Assembly (NCBI GenBank): GCA_022792335.1
Contig: JAAWAV010000036.1
Span: 1 to 64,000, forward strand
DNA: 64,000 bases
Source: Lachnospiraceae bacterium
GTDB lineage: Bacteria > Bacillota > Clostridia > Lachnospirales > Lachnospiraceae
Direction: 5' to 3'
The position numbers were made by a program, and so were the translations under genes. Shown here one piece after another: positions 16,159-25,095 of this stretch. Numbering within the stretch: the first letter of the stretch is position 1; every line of letters starts with the position of its first letter. The notes beneath the pieces were generated by a model. That model had not been told where the DNA came from and searched no databases. It worked only from the letters and a program-made list of their open reading frames with translations.

Positions 16159-17517
16159 CTACTTTTCTTGCGTTTTTTTTCGTTTTGGCCGTTCGTCAGA
16201 ACCATGGCGCATCCACTTCCCGCCTAACATCCGCCAGACAAATAAAATTGCCCGGAAAATCCAGTCTGTACTCATGGCAATCCATACTCCGATCACCGGC
16301 GTATGGAATCCCTTTACCAGCAGATAGGCCAGACCAATGCGGAATACCCACATAGACGCCACAGCAATGATCATGGTAAAGGTCACGTCGGAAGCCGCCC
16401 GTAAGGCATGGGGAATGAGAAAAGCCGGAGGCCAGGCCAGCATGGCAAATCCGTGGAACAAAATCAACCCGGCGGCCACCGTCGCCGACTCCGAAGGCAG
16501 ATTATAAATTCCCACGATCGGTATACGGAACAGGTTAATAATCAAAATAATACAAAGAAGGATCCCATAATTTAGCAACAGGAGTTTTTTTACATACTGC
16601 TTCACCTGTCCAAATTCCTTTGCACCAACGCACTGGGAGACCACTGTCACCATGCCCATCCCCAAAGCCATACCCGGAAGATATTCAATGGTCGCCATGT
16701 TGCCTGCCACGGCAAATCCAGCAATCGCTGAGGTTCCCAGGGTGGAGACAAGACTCTGTACCATGATCTTTCCAAGCTGGAACATGCCGCTTTCCATGCC
16801 GCTTGGAATCCCTATCTTCAAAATCTGATGAATCATGGCCGGTTCGTAGCCCAGATGTAAACGACGATCCACATGAACCGGGTTTTTCTCATTTCGGATA
16901 ATGTAAATCATAATTCCTGCCGCCACCATTCGCGAGATCAGAGTAGGTACCGCTACTCCAAGCACTCCTACTTTTAGCGCATAAACGCCAATCGCATTTC
17001 CTATAATATTTAACCCGTTCATAACCAGAGAGGTTTTCATGGACACGTTGGAATTTCCCATCACCCGGTACAAGGCGGCGCAGGAATTATAAACGGCCAG
17101 AAACGGAAAGGAAAGAGCGGTGATATAAAAATAAAGTCTTGCATTGGACATGACATCCGCTTCAATTTTTCCAAACAGAACGCTTAAAATCGCCCGGTTT
17201 CCAAGAAGAGAAAGCGTCATAATGATACTGGAAAATATCGTTGTCACAAGAAGAAGCTGGTTTGCCGCGTGGCATGCTCGTTCTTCATTTTTGCAGCCAA
17301 GAAGTTGTCCGGCGACCACAGCTCCTCCTGTCGCCATGGCGGCCAAAAGCTGAATCAAAAGCAGGTTAATGGCATCCACCAAAGAAACGCCGGAGACAGC
17401 GGCCTCTCCCACTTCCGCCACCATCACCACATCAATCATTCCCACTAAAACCGCCAGAAACTGCTCGACGATCAGCGGTACCAGCAATTTGCGCAGATCC
17501 CGGTTTGAAAATAGCAT
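16159..17517 (-). CDS. MATE-family multidrug/metabolite efflux transporter
   Basis: A 452-residue protein with about twelve hydrophobic segments. It shows the two-fold MATE architecture and typical motifs 'LVPLIVEQFLAVLVGMIDVVMVA' style opening (residues 10-32), 'GGAVVAGQLLG' and, in the second half, 'VVSQCVGAKEFGQV'. Members export drugs or metabolites using Na+ or H+. ATG at 17517 follows AAAGGG; the frame extends to 17577 without a site. It has its own promoter 46 nt upstream and is a single-gene unit. Confidence 0.92.
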   Translation of the reverse strand: MLFSNRDLRKLLVPLIVEQFLAVLVGMIDVVMVAEVGEAAVSGVSLVDAINLLLIQLLAAMATGGAVVAGQLLGCKNEERACHAANQLLLVTTIFSSIIMTLSLLGNRAILSVLFGKIEADVMSNARLYFYITALSFPFLAVYNSCAALYRVMGNSNVSMKTSLVMNGLNIIGNAIGVYALKVGVLGVAVPTLISRMVAAGIMIYIIRNEKNPVHVDRRLHLGYEPAMIHQILKIGIPSGMESGMFQLGKIMVQSLVSTLGTSAIAGFAVAGNMATIEYLPGMALGMGMVTVVSQCVGAKEFGQVKQYVKKLLLLNYGILLCIILIINLFRIPIVGIYNLPSESATVAAGLILFHGFAMLAWPPAFLIPHALRAASDVTFTMIIAVASMWVFRIGLAYLLVKGFHTPVIGVWIAMSTDWIFRAILFVWRMLGGKWMRHGSDERPKRKKTQEK

Positions 17518-17562
17518 ATCGATTCCCTTTCGTTTCTTCCGTATTTTATCCGATTTATTTTG

Positions 17563-17591
17563 ATTGTAGCACTGCAAAGAAAAATTTACAA
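17563..17591 (-). promoter_or_regulatory. Promoter of the MATE gene
   Basis: -35 TTGTAA (17591-17586), 17-nt spacer, -10 TACAAT (17568-17563) on the minus strand. Confidence 0.7.
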
Positions 17592-17620
17592 CCTTCCTGA
17601 AAATGTTTTGTAAATGATAA

Positions 17621-17665
17621 AAAGAGAGAAATCTGTGATTCCATCACCTACAGATTCCTCTCTTT
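17621..17665 (-). terminator. Terminator of the TRAP/dehydrogenase operon
   Basis: Arms 17621-17636 and 17650-17665 form a 16-bp stem with one mismatch, followed on the minus strand by TTTTTATCATTT. It lies 122 nt after the RraA-like gene; the stretch between holds a weaker GGGCT/AGCCC hairpin with a T-run on the plus strand and no convincing gene. Confidence 0.8.
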
Positions 17666-17786
17666 CCGGGCTATCTGCTTCCCGAAGCCCTTTTTTATAT
17701 ATGTCTCTGCCTACCGTCGGTTGACAAGGACACACGCTCCTGTCGGCCGCGCATGCCCTTCTCCATAGATGGCCGCCAGATAACAT

Positions 17787-18500
17787 TTATTCGTAGTTGT
17801 CGCTCAAAATCTTCGCCAGAGTTTCCGCGTCATGATGCTCGGAAAGAAGTTTCTGCTTCTTCGCCTCATGGGCTGCCAGACGGCTGCAACGGTCCGTCAC
17901 TTCTTCCAGATATTCGGCAGGGAACTTGACTGCCCCATTTTCGTCCATATGAACGATCTCACCAGGCGCAACCTCCATTCCGCAGATATCCACAGGAGTA
18001 TTGATGGCATGGATACTGAAATCTCCGTGGCCCGCACATACGCCGGTCAGCATATACTGAAGCCCCATGGGGCGTACCTCATCCAGATCTCTGGAAGGCC
18101 CGTCAGAAATCACACCGATGACCCCAAGAGATTTAAAAGCTGTCATCATATTTCCGCCGCAAAGGCCGTTCTTCCTCTTGATCTCCTCCGGAAAATCCTG
18201 CTTCATGGCTACAATGACCGGTTTTGGCATTTTCTCAATCGCCTTATACAGATCCAGAAAACCCAGACGGCTAAATTTCGGATCCGGCAGACCAAAGGTC
18301 ACTGTCACCACATGTCCCGCCATGCGCCCCAGTTCCGGATACATGCATTTTAATGTCTCGTCGCTGTACCATTTGGTGTTCCAAGGATGGTACAGTCCCA
18401 AACAGTACTCCTCATCTCCCGGATAAGTCGCTACCACGTTGGTGATACTCGGAGTATCAAATTCCTTTAGTTTCTCCAAAAGTTCCTGTTCTCTTGTCAT
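17787..18500 (-). CDS. RraA-fold protein (HMG/CHA aldolase-like)
   Basis: A 237-residue protein of the RraA / 4-hydroxy-4-methyl-2-oxoglutarate aldolase family. The metal-site signature is present: 'GLCGGNMMTAFKSLGVIG' near residue 110 and 'SDGPSRDLDEV' near 135, giving the family's G-N and D-G-x-x-R-D residues. Bacterial operon members usually cleave hydroxy-dicarboxylates or act as oxaloacetate decarboxylases rather than inhibit RNase E. As last gene of a TRAP and dehydrogenase operon it likely performs the C-C cleavage step. Good AAGGAG site at the ATG. Confidence 0.85.
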   Translation of the reverse strand: MTREQELLEKLKEFDTPSITNVVATYPGDEEYCLGLYHPWNTKWYSDETLKCMYPELGRMAGHVVTVTFGLPDPKFSRLGFLDLYKAIEKMPKPVIVAMKQDFPEEIKRKNGLCGGNMMTAFKSLGVIGVISDGPSRDLDEVRPMGLQYMLTGVCAGHGDFSIHAINTPVDICGMEVAPGEIVHMDENGAVKFPAEYLEEVTDRCSRLAAHEAKKQKLLSEHHDAETLAKILSDNYE

Positions 18501-18533
18501 AAAGTCTTTCTCCTTAACCTATAGAGTTTTTCC

Positions 18534-19721
18534 TTATCTGTAGGATTCCTCCAAAATTTTTACACAGGCTTCCTCGTCGATCTCGCAGGGATCTCCCTCA
18601 AAAAGCCCTCCCATGGTATCTCTGGCATTTCTCGCCAAGATCCGAAGCTCTTCTTTCTGAATCCCAAAATCGGACATTTTCAGATCCGCCACACCGCAGG
18701 CCAAAAGCAGTTCCTCCAGGGCTTTCACAAAATCCAGCGGTTCCTTTACATCCGTTTTTCCAAGGGCCCTCGCCATCGTTATCAGCCGTTCGCCACAGGA
18801 GCCGCTCTCCGCCAGATGACGGTAATAAGCCAGACAGATTAAAATCAGCCCGGCCCCGTGGGGCAGCTCGTGATGGTAAGCGCTCATAGCATGCTCCAGA
18901 GAATGTTCGGAAATGCAGCAGGACAGAGACTGGGAAAATCCGGCCAGAGTATTTGCCAGGGCCACATCCGTTCTGGCCTCCATATCTTCTCCATTCTCCA
19001 CTGCCTTTACTAAACTCTTTCCAATCAGCTCGATTCCTTTTAAACAGAACAGATCGCTGACAATGCTTCCCGCCCGATGGAGATAGCATTCTGTACTATG
19101 AAACAGTGCGTCAAAGCCCTGGTAAATGGTCAGCTTTCTGGGTACGGTTTTCATCAATTCCGGATCCACCACGGAAAGAGCCGGATAGGTCCATTCACAG
19201 CCAAAGCCAATCTTTTCATTGGTTTCTTCCTTCGTATTGACGGCCCAGGGATCTGTTTCCGTTCCCGTCCCCGCCGTAGTGGTAATCGCCACAATAGGCA
19301 GCGGGCGGTTGGGGATCGGGAGACCTTTCCCGCTTCCTCCGTTCACATAGTCCCAGTAATCCCCCGGATTGACTGCCATAATCGCAATGGCTTTGGCCGC
19401 GTCGATGCTGCTTCCTCCGCCTAGACCAATCACAAAGTCACAGCCTTCTTTCTTTGCCTGCGCTGCGCCCTCCATCACATGACGCTTCACCGGATTGGGC
19501 AGAATCTGATCAAACACGGACCAGGAAACCCCCGCCAGAGAAAGCTGCCCCTCCAGCCGTTCCAGATAACCGTTTTCTTTGACCGCCTTTCCACAGGAAA
19601 TCACAATCAGCGCTTTCTTCCCCGGCAGCGTCTGTTCATGGAGCCGGTTCAGGCTCCCACAGCCAAAGAGCAGCTTCGTCGGTACAAAATATTCAAAATT
19701 CAACTGATTCTTTTTATACAT
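18534..19721 (-). CDS. Iron-containing (group III) alcohol dehydrogenase
   Basis: A 395-residue NAD(P)-dependent dehydrogenase. The dinucleotide motif 'GLGGGSSIDAAKAIA' lies near residue 97, 'TTTAGTGTETDPWAV' near 150, and metal ligands in 'GFDALFHS' and 'SEHSLEHAMSAYHHELPHG', resembling the butanol/lactaldehyde dehydrogenase (YqdH-like) branch. It reduces or oxidises a short-chain alcohol or hydroxy acid. AAAGGAGCGAGG precedes ATG at 19721. Lies 51 nt after the first COG2055 dehydrogenase and 33 nt before the RraA-like gene. Confidence 0.9.
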   Translation of the reverse strand: MYKKNQLNFEYFVPTKLLFGCGSLNRLHEQTLPGKKALIVISCGKAVKENGYLERLEGQLSLAGVSWSVFDQILPNPVKRHVMEGAAQAKKEGCDFVIGLGGGSSIDAAKAIAIMAVNPGDYWDYVNGGSGKGLPIPNRPLPIVAITTTAGTGTETDPWAVNTKEETNEKIGFGCEWTYPALSVVDPELMKTVPRKLTIYQGFDALFHSTECYLHRAGSIVSDLFCLKGIELIGKSLVKAVENGEDMEARTDVALANTLAGFSQSLSCCISEHSLEHAMSAYHHELPHGAGLILICLAYYRHLAESGSCGERLITMARALGKTDVKEPLDFVKALEELLLACGVADLKMSDFGIQKEELRILARNARDTMGGLFEGDPCEIDEEACVKILEESYR

Positions 19722-19772
19722 ACCTCGCTCCTTTTCCCTCTGTTCTCCCCCGGAAACTGCTTGTTTCTTTTC

Positions 19773-20798
19773 TCAGACCTCATGAAGCCGGACTTCTCTG
19801 CCTTTTTCCTCTGCAAGCGCATTCAAATCCTCTACAATCTCCGGAATAATATCTGCCGTCTCCTTTGATTTTTCATAGCAAAGTTCTTCCAGCTCGCCAG
19901 GCATATAGATTCCGGTCGAATGGGTCGCCTGTCTGCAGGACTTAAATTCTGCGATACGGGCGTCCATCCTTGCCTTAAACTCCTCCGTATCTCCAAAGGC
20001 TCCGGTGTCAATTGCCATGAAGGTGTGAGCCGGTCCCATCTGATCCGGATTGGCCCGAACGCCTGTGCCGCCACCAATCAACAGACCGCTCAACACATCT
20101 ACCATAAGAGAAAGTCCGAAACCTTTATAACCTCCCAAAGGCATTACGGAATATACTTTATCAATGTCTGTGGTCGGTTCTCCATTCTCATCAAGCGCCC
20201 AGCCTTCCGGCACTTCTTTTAACCCCTGCCGCTTCATATTGGCGATTTTTCCGAAGGCTACCACACTCTGAGCCATATCTAATGTCACAGGAAGCGCTTC
20301 TTTCGTGGGCACGGAAATCGCCAGCGGATTGTTCCCAATCTGCTTTTCCGCGCCGCCCCAAGGAGCCATGGTGGGATCTCCTGTGGAAGCGGAAATTCCG
20401 ATCATCCCCTCTGCTTCTGCCAGTTTTGCATAATAAGCGCCAGCGCCAAAATGATTGCTGTTCTTCACTCCCACAAATCCGATTCCATAAGTTTTCGCCT
20501 TTTCAATGGCCGCTTTCATAGCTGTGTGCCCAAGCACCTGACCACAGCAACGATTTCCGTCCCATACGGCGATGACAGGGTTATCCACTTCCACCTTATA
20601 CTCTAACTTCTTCGGCATAACGCCTGTCTCCATCAGATTCACATAGCGCTTTAAGCTCATCACACCATGGGATTTCACCCCCCTCTGGTCCGCCTGTAAA
20701 AGAGTTTCTGTCAAAATTTCCGCCTCTGCCTCCGGCATTCCTGTCACTGTCAGAATATCCATACAGAATGCCCGAAGTTCCTCTACTTTGATTCTCAT
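19773..20798 (-). CDS. COG2055 malate/L-lactate/ureidoglycolate dehydrogenase family oxidoreductase (copy 1)
   Basis: A 341-residue NAD(P)H-dependent 2-hydroxyacid dehydrogenase with the unusual Ldh_2 fold. The catalytic His lies in 'VKNSNHFGAGAYYAKLA', and 'STGDPTMAPWGGAEKQIGN' and 'MPLGGYKGFGLSLMVDVLSG' are hallmark segments. ATG at 20798 with AAGGAGGAAATC upstream is chosen over a start at 20819. It is the most typical lactate/malate-like copy of three tandem homologues. Substrate specificity cannot be read from sequence. Confidence 0.9.
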   Translation of the reverse strand: MRIKVEELRAFCMDILTVTGMPEAEAEILTETLLQADQRGVKSHGVMSLKRYVNLMETGVMPKKLEYKVEVDNPVIAVWDGNRCCGQVLGHTAMKAAIEKAKTYGIGFVGVKNSNHFGAGAYYAKLAEAEGMIGISASTGDPTMAPWGGAEKQIGNNPLAISVPTKEALPVTLDMAQSVVAFGKIANMKRQGLKEVPEGWALDENGEPTTDIDKVYSVMPLGGYKGFGLSLMVDVLSGLLIGGGTGVRANPDQMGPAHTFMAIDTGAFGDTEEFKARMDARIAEFKSCRQATHSTGIYMPGELEELCYEKSKETADIIPEIVEDLNALAEEKGREVRLHEV

Positions 20799-20853
20799 GA
20801 TTTCCTCCTTCTGACGCACGGCCCTCTCCAGCGGGTCTTAGCAGCGTCATTTC

Positions 20854-20884
20854 AGGAAGGTTCGGAACTCTTCCAAACCTTCCT
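20854..20884 (-). other. Intercistronic hairpin between two COG2055 genes
   Basis: A 9-bp perfect stem (20854-20862 with 20876-20884) sits in the 96-nt gap between copies 2 and 1. The T-run is on the plus-strand side only, so for the operon transcript it is more likely a processing or stability hairpin than a terminator. Confidence 0.5.
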
Positions 20885-20894
20885 TTTTTATTTT

Positions 20895-21995
20895 TTAATA
20901 AGCTACGAACTGATTCCCGGTTCCAGAGACAGTAAGGCCTTTCGACCATTCGCACTGGTATCCCTGAGCGATTCCAATCAGGCCCTCCCAGGTGCTGTCC
21001 GCCAGATCGATCCCATCTTCCAGCCGCTTTTCAGCCATCTTCTGTTCAAATTCTCCGGGAAGGAGCACCTCTTCCACACCCTCGGCCGGTTTTGCCGATT
21101 TGATGAATGCTGCATGAATCTCACACTGTTTCGCATATGTATCTTTCCCATAAAAGGCTTCCGGATCGATGGCCATAAGGAAAACGCCGTTTTCTGCATA
21201 TCGCACGCCGCCGTTTTCCTCCCAGCTCCAGTAATCGTCGTTGGCCAGAACTACGGAAAACATATCTGCCATAATCGCAAGACCGGAACCTTTCGCGCCG
21301 CTGATTTTTCCACCCATGGGCATAATGGTCCCGTGAGGTTCTTTATAGAAGTCCAGAGGATCGGTCGTATCGTTACCGTAACCGTCTTTGATCCATCCTT
21401 CCGGTACATGCTTTCCATTTTGAACATAGGCCCGAAGCTTTCCTTCTGCCACTACAGTCGTGGCGCAGTCCATGACCAGAGGTTTATGTCCCTCTCTGGG
21501 AACGGCCCAGGCAATGGGGTTCGTCCCAAGCTTCGGCTCCATGGCTCCCCAGGGAGCCATCGGTCCGGCCGCATAGACGCCTACTGTCCCAAAGGCGATG
21601 AATCCCCGCTCCGCCAAGGCTTCTACATAAGATCCCAGACGGCCGATATGATTCGCATTCAGGCTGACCGCACAGGCCATGCCGCAGGTTTTCGTCTTTT
21701 CTGCTACTATCTCTACCATCCGTCTGGCGCCTACCTGGCCGAAGTTCTGTTTGCAGTCCAAAACTGCCGTCACAGGAGTTTCCCGGACGATTTCCATGGA
21801 TACCCCCGGCCGGATCTGCCCGATTTTCATTTCCTCCAAGTACTGAGGAATCCGGAGAACACCATGGGAATCCACTCCCATCAGATTGGCCGTGGCAAGC
21901 TCCTCGGATACAATCTGCGCCTCCGTCTCCGGCACTCCCGCTTTCACAAAAATTTCTGCGGCGCATGCCTTCAATTTTTCAAATGTAATCTTCAT
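20895..21995 (-). CDS. COG2055 malate/L-lactate dehydrogenase family oxidoreductase (copy 2)
   Basis: A 366-residue member of the same family as its neighbours but clearly diverged: 'SLNANHIGRLGSYVEALAERG' around the catalytic His, 'GPMAPWGAMEPKLGTNP' for the nucleotide loop, and 'MPMGGKISGAKGSGLAIMAD' near residue 240. It is longer than copies 1 and 3 by 25-30 residues. ATG at 21995 with AAAGGGGTAAC is preferred over the frame start at 22061. Most like the sulfolactate or malate branch, but this is not decidable from sequence alone. Confidence 0.88.
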   Translation of the reverse strand: MKITFEKLKACAAEIFVKAGVPETEAQIVSEELATANLMGVDSHGVLRIPQYLEEMKIGQIRPGVSMEIVRETPVTAVLDCKQNFGQVGARRMVEIVAEKTKTCGMACAVSLNANHIGRLGSYVEALAERGFIAFGTVGVYAAGPMAPWGAMEPKLGTNPIAWAVPREGHKPLVMDCATTVVAEGKLRAYVQNGKHVPEGWIKDGYGNDTTDPLDFYKEPHGTIMPMGGKISGAKGSGLAIMADMFSVVLANDDYWSWEENGGVRYAENGVFLMAIDPEAFYGKDTYAKQCEIHAAFIKSAKPAEGVEEVLLPGEFEQKMAEKRLEDGIDLADSTWEGLIGIAQGYQCEWSKGLTVSGTGNQFVAY

Positions 21996-22036
21996 GTTAC
22001 CCCTTTCTCCGCCCGCATTTCTTTCTCGCGTACGTC

Positions 22037-23044
22037 TTATAAGGACTGTATCTTTTCCCACACCTCTTCCAGTACAGGAATCCCGTTCTTTCTGTGATCT
22101 TCTCTTGTGTTGATCTCAATCTCTCCCGGATAGAAGATGACTCCTCCCTCCCGCTCCGGTGTGGACGCCTTGATGTCCGCCACTACCGTGTCAATGATCT
22201 GATCGGTCAGAGCTTTCGTATTCACGCATTCCGGATCAATGGCGATCAGTACCTGGGAGAGTCCCACTTCTTCCGTATACTTCCGGCCGATGTCCGTCAC
22301 AGAATTTTGTCCGGAAAGCACTGCCGCCATCAAATCCAGGGCAATGGACATGCCGGAACCTTTCCAGTAGCCGATGGGCAGCACCCGGCGTGTCTTTTCG
22401 ATTTCGGCGGGATCGGTCGTCACGTTTCCTTCGCTGTCCCAGCCGCCTGGTACGGGAAGCTTCTCCCCTTTCATTCTGGCAAGTTCAATCTTTCCATAGG
22501 CAAACTGGCTCATGGCCATATCCACCACGATATGGCGGCCGTCTGATTTCGGAATGGATATGATAAAGGGATTATTCCCTACTTTCGGCTCCATGCCTCC
22601 CCAGGCAGGCATATTGGGCATGGTATTGGTCCAGCACATTCCGATACAGCCGTTTTCGGCCGCCTGCCAGCCGTAGGCGCCTCCCCGCATCCAGTGATTG
22701 GTATTTCCAATCGCCACGATGCCGATGCCATGCTCCTTTGCCAGCTCACAGGCCCGATCCATGGCTTTCCTGGCGTTGGCATTGCCAAGCCCCATATGGC
22801 CGTCCCATCGCTCGAAGCCTCCGTGAGCGCTCACGCATTCCGGCTTTGCCTTTCCGTCTACTACCCCCTTATCCAGGTACTCAATGACTCTGGGGAAACG
22901 ATTGACGCCATGGGAATAGACCCCGTCGGCGCTGGTCTCCGCAAAATTTAAAGCCGCCAGATGTGCCAGTTCCGGATCTACCTCCCGGCTAAGAAGAATC
23001 CGCTCAAACGTCTCCACAAGCTCTTCAAATGATATTTTAAGCAT
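22037..23044 (-). CDS. dlgD: 2,3-diketo-L-gulonate reductase-like COG2055 dehydrogenase (copy 3)
   Basis: A 335-residue protein strikingly like E. coli YiaK/DlgD: 'NTNHWMRGGAYGWQAAENG', 'CWTNTMPNMPAWGGMEPK', 'LPIGYWKGSGMSIALDLMA' and the C-terminal 'RKNGIPVLEEVWEKIQSL' are all matched by remembered YiaK sequence. The E. coli enzyme reduces 2,3-diketo-L-gulonate to 3-keto-L-gulonate and is encoded with the YiaMNO TRAP transporter. Here too the gene directly follows TRAP genes, so uptake and reduction of a diketo-sugar acid is a reasonable inference. ATG at 23044 follows AGGAGG. Confidence 0.85.
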   Translation of the reverse strand: MLKISFEELVETFERILLSREVDPELAHLAALNFAETSADGVYSHGVNRFPRVIEYLDKGVVDGKAKPECVSAHGGFERWDGHMGLGNANARKAMDRACELAKEHGIGIVAIGNTNHWMRGGAYGWQAAENGCIGMCWTNTMPNMPAWGGMEPKVGNNPFIISIPKSDGRHIVVDMAMSQFAYGKIELARMKGEKLPVPGGWDSEGNVTTDPAEIEKTRRVLPIGYWKGSGMSIALDLMAAVLSGQNSVTDIGRKYTEEVGLSQVLIAIDPECVNTKALTDQIIDTVVADIKASTPEREGGVIFYPGEIEINTREDHRKNGIPVLEEVWEKIQSL

Positions 23045-23115
23045 AATGACAATAACCTCCTGCTCTATTCCATTGATAAATTTGCTTTTTTCTCTGACCT
23101 TCTGCTTTCGTTTCT

Positions 23116-24402
23116 TTACAGCCCGCCCAGTCCCATGGTCGAAGGCAACCAGGTACAGGTGGCCGGAACCAGTGTAATAATAAGCAAGGAAACGATCAAA
23201 ATAACAAACCACGGAATCAGTGCTTTTACCAGACGACCAAAGGAAATTTCACCGACTCGGTTGATGGCAAACAGTACTACGCCGAAGGGCGGAGAAATTA
23301 CGCCGATCATCAGATTCAACACCATCATAATCCCCAGATGAACCGGATTGATTCCAAAAGCCACGGCTACCGGCAGAATGATCGGAGTCAGAATTGTGAT
23401 CGCCGATACGGTCTCCATAAACATTCCCACCACCAGAAGGGCTAAGTTCAGCACAATTAAGAATACATATTTGCTACTTATGCTGTTTACAATAAATTCC
23501 ATAACTGTCTGAGGAATCATGGCCTTCACCAGCACGTTTCCAAACAAAGTCGCCGCCGAAATCAAAATACAGATACCAATGGCGTCGGCCACCGTCTCCT
23601 TCAAAACTTCCACCAACTCTTTGAATCCAATTTCTTTGTAAACCAGAATCCCCAAAATGGCGGAGTAAACTACCACTACGGCCGCTGACTCTGTGGGAGT
23701 AAAGAGACCCGTGTAAATACCTAAAAGAATAATCACCGGTGCCAGACAGGGAAGAATTCCCTGTTTCCCCGCATGAAGAACTTCTCTCTTAGACATTTTG
23801 TCCCTGGGGTACTTTTTAATAAACGCATAGGCGAACACCAGCCCCATCATCGTGAGGGCCATGATAATTCCAGGCACGACTCCGGCGATAAACAACGCGC
23901 CGATACTGGTTCCCGAAATTGTTCCATAAACCACCAGAGGCATGCTGGGCGGGATAATGGGGCCCAGAGTAGAAGAAGCCGCTGTTACGGCACAGGAGAA
24001 ATCCTTGTCATAACCGGCGTCTTTCATAGCCTTGATCTCAATCAGGCCCAATCCGCTGGCATCGGCAATGGCCGTACCGGACATTCCGGCAAAAATAAAG
24101 CTGGCTAATACGTTTACATGCCCCAGGCCGCCTGGCATCCACCCGATCACTGCCCTGGCAAACTTAAACAAACGATCTGTCACGCCACATTTATTCATCA
24201 GCTTTCCAGCTAAAAGGAACAAGGGTACCGCCAGAATGGTAAAACTATTCAGTCCAAATACCATCTGCTGTCCGATGGTCATCCATTTCATACCCGTGCT
24301 GAACCGCATCATAAAAATTGCGGAAAAACCCAGGGCGTAAGTGACCGGCATACCGGCCAGAAACAACAGCAGTAGAAGCAACAACCCCCAAACTGGACTC
24401 AT
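23116..24402 (-). CDS. dctM: TRAP transporter large permease (DctM-like)
   Basis: A 428-residue, roughly twelve-helix membrane protein of the IT superfamily. It contains 'AVPLFLLAGKLMN', 'ASFIFAGMSGTAIADASGLG' and 'GPIIPPSMPLVVYG', all hallmark DctM segments. It moves the substrate using the Na+ gradient together with the small subunit. ATG at 24402 lies 3 nt after the dctQ stop, with AAAGGGGG before it. Confidence 0.95.
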   Translation of the reverse strand: MSPVWGLLLLLLLFLAGMPVTYALGFSAIFMMRFSTGMKWMTIGQQMVFGLNSFTILAVPLFLLAGKLMNKCGVTDRLFKFARAVIGWMPGGLGHVNVLASFIFAGMSGTAIADASGLGLIEIKAMKDAGYDKDFSCAVTAASSTLGPIIPPSMPLVVYGTISGTSIGALFIAGVVPGIIMALTMMGLVFAYAFIKKYPRDKMSKREVLHAGKQGILPCLAPVIILLGIYTGLFTPTESAAVVVVYSAILGILVYKEIGFKELVEVLKETVADAIGICILISAATLFGNVLVKAMIPQTVMEFIVNSISSKYVFLIVLNLALLVVGMFMETVSAITILTPIILPVAVAFGINPVHLGIMMVLNLMIGVISPPFGVVLFAINRVGEISFGRLVKALIPWFVILIVSLLIITLVPATCTWLPSTMGLGGL

Positions 24403-24405
24403 TCG

Positions 24406-24978
24406 CTATTCCCCCTTTTCCTTTAATTTTTTCTGTTCTTCCTCAAAAGCCTGTTTCGCCGCCTCAATCTCCGCCGTATCTTTTTCGTCCTGGGAGACAT
24501 AGACCGCCTGACCCGTCAAAAGGAAGAAACACCGTACCAGATTGAACACTACGGTGGCCGCCAGGCCCACTGCTACTATAACATAGACCCAGCTCACGTG
24601 GAGCCAGCGGTTGGAAGCTGCAAGAACTCCCGCGGCATTCTGAATGTTCAAATACATGCTGTATACACAAAGGGCTGCGAATACGGACATGGCAATATGG
24701 AATACTGCCAGTACGCCGGTCCGAATTTTCGTCGGAAGCTTGTCAAACAGGAAGGTCACGCATACGTCCGTTCCCCTTAAAGCCGCGATGGGCCAGGCCA
24801 GGAACGCGAAAATTACGTAAGCATACCGGGCAAGTTCCTCCGTTCCGGTCATACTGATGTTTAGCTTTCTCGCAATGACCTGGATAACCACAATGATCGC
24901 AATGACAACCAGAAGAATGCTGTCAATGGTGATTACCGCTTTTTCAATATTGTCCAGTATCTTATTAAAGGTTTTCAA
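24406..24978 (-). CDS. dctQ: TRAP transporter small permease (DctQ-like)
   Basis: A 190-residue protein with four hydrophobic helices (about residues 15-35, 50-70, 88-110, 130-150) and a charged Glu/Lys-rich tail. 'GTEELARYAYVIFAFLAWPIA' is a DctQ hallmark. The start is TTG at 24978 placed 6 nt after AAGGAGGAG. Works with the adjacent large subunit. Confidence 0.9.
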   Translation of the reverse strand: MKTFNKILDNIEKAVITIDSILLVVIAIIVVIQVIARKLNISMTGTEELARYAYVIFAFLAWPIAALRGTDVCVTFLFDKLPTKIRTGVLAVFHIAMSVFAALCVYSMYLNIQNAAGVLAASNRWLHVSWVYVIVAVGLAATVVFNLVRCFFLLTGQAVYVSQDEKDTAEIEAAKQAFEEEQKKLKEKGE

Positions 24979-25042
24979 TGAATCTCCTCCTTCCAGAGAA
25001 TCCGGATTTTTCGCAGACGCTGCCGGATTCTTTCTCTAAAAA

Positions 25043-25087
25043 CGGAGGGCGCCCTGTCCGGGCTTCTCCCCGTACAGACGCCCTCCG
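25043..25087 (-). terminator. Hairpin between dctP and dctQ (partial terminator)
   Basis: A GC-rich stem (CGGAGGGC at 25043-25050 with GCCCTCCG at 25080-25087, extended inside) is followed on the minus strand by TTTTTAG. Such hairpins after binding-protein genes let more binding protein than permease be made. Confidence 0.75.
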
Positions 25088-25095
25088 GATTTTGA

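Noticed and set aside
17666-17700. GGGCT/AGCCC hairpin with T6 on the plus strand
   Set aside because: No plus-strand gene precedes it; weak five-base stem.
17586-17786. 66-codon minus-strand frame after the RraA-like gene
   Set aside because: It overlaps the operon terminator, has no ribosome site and reads as low-complexity basic sequence.
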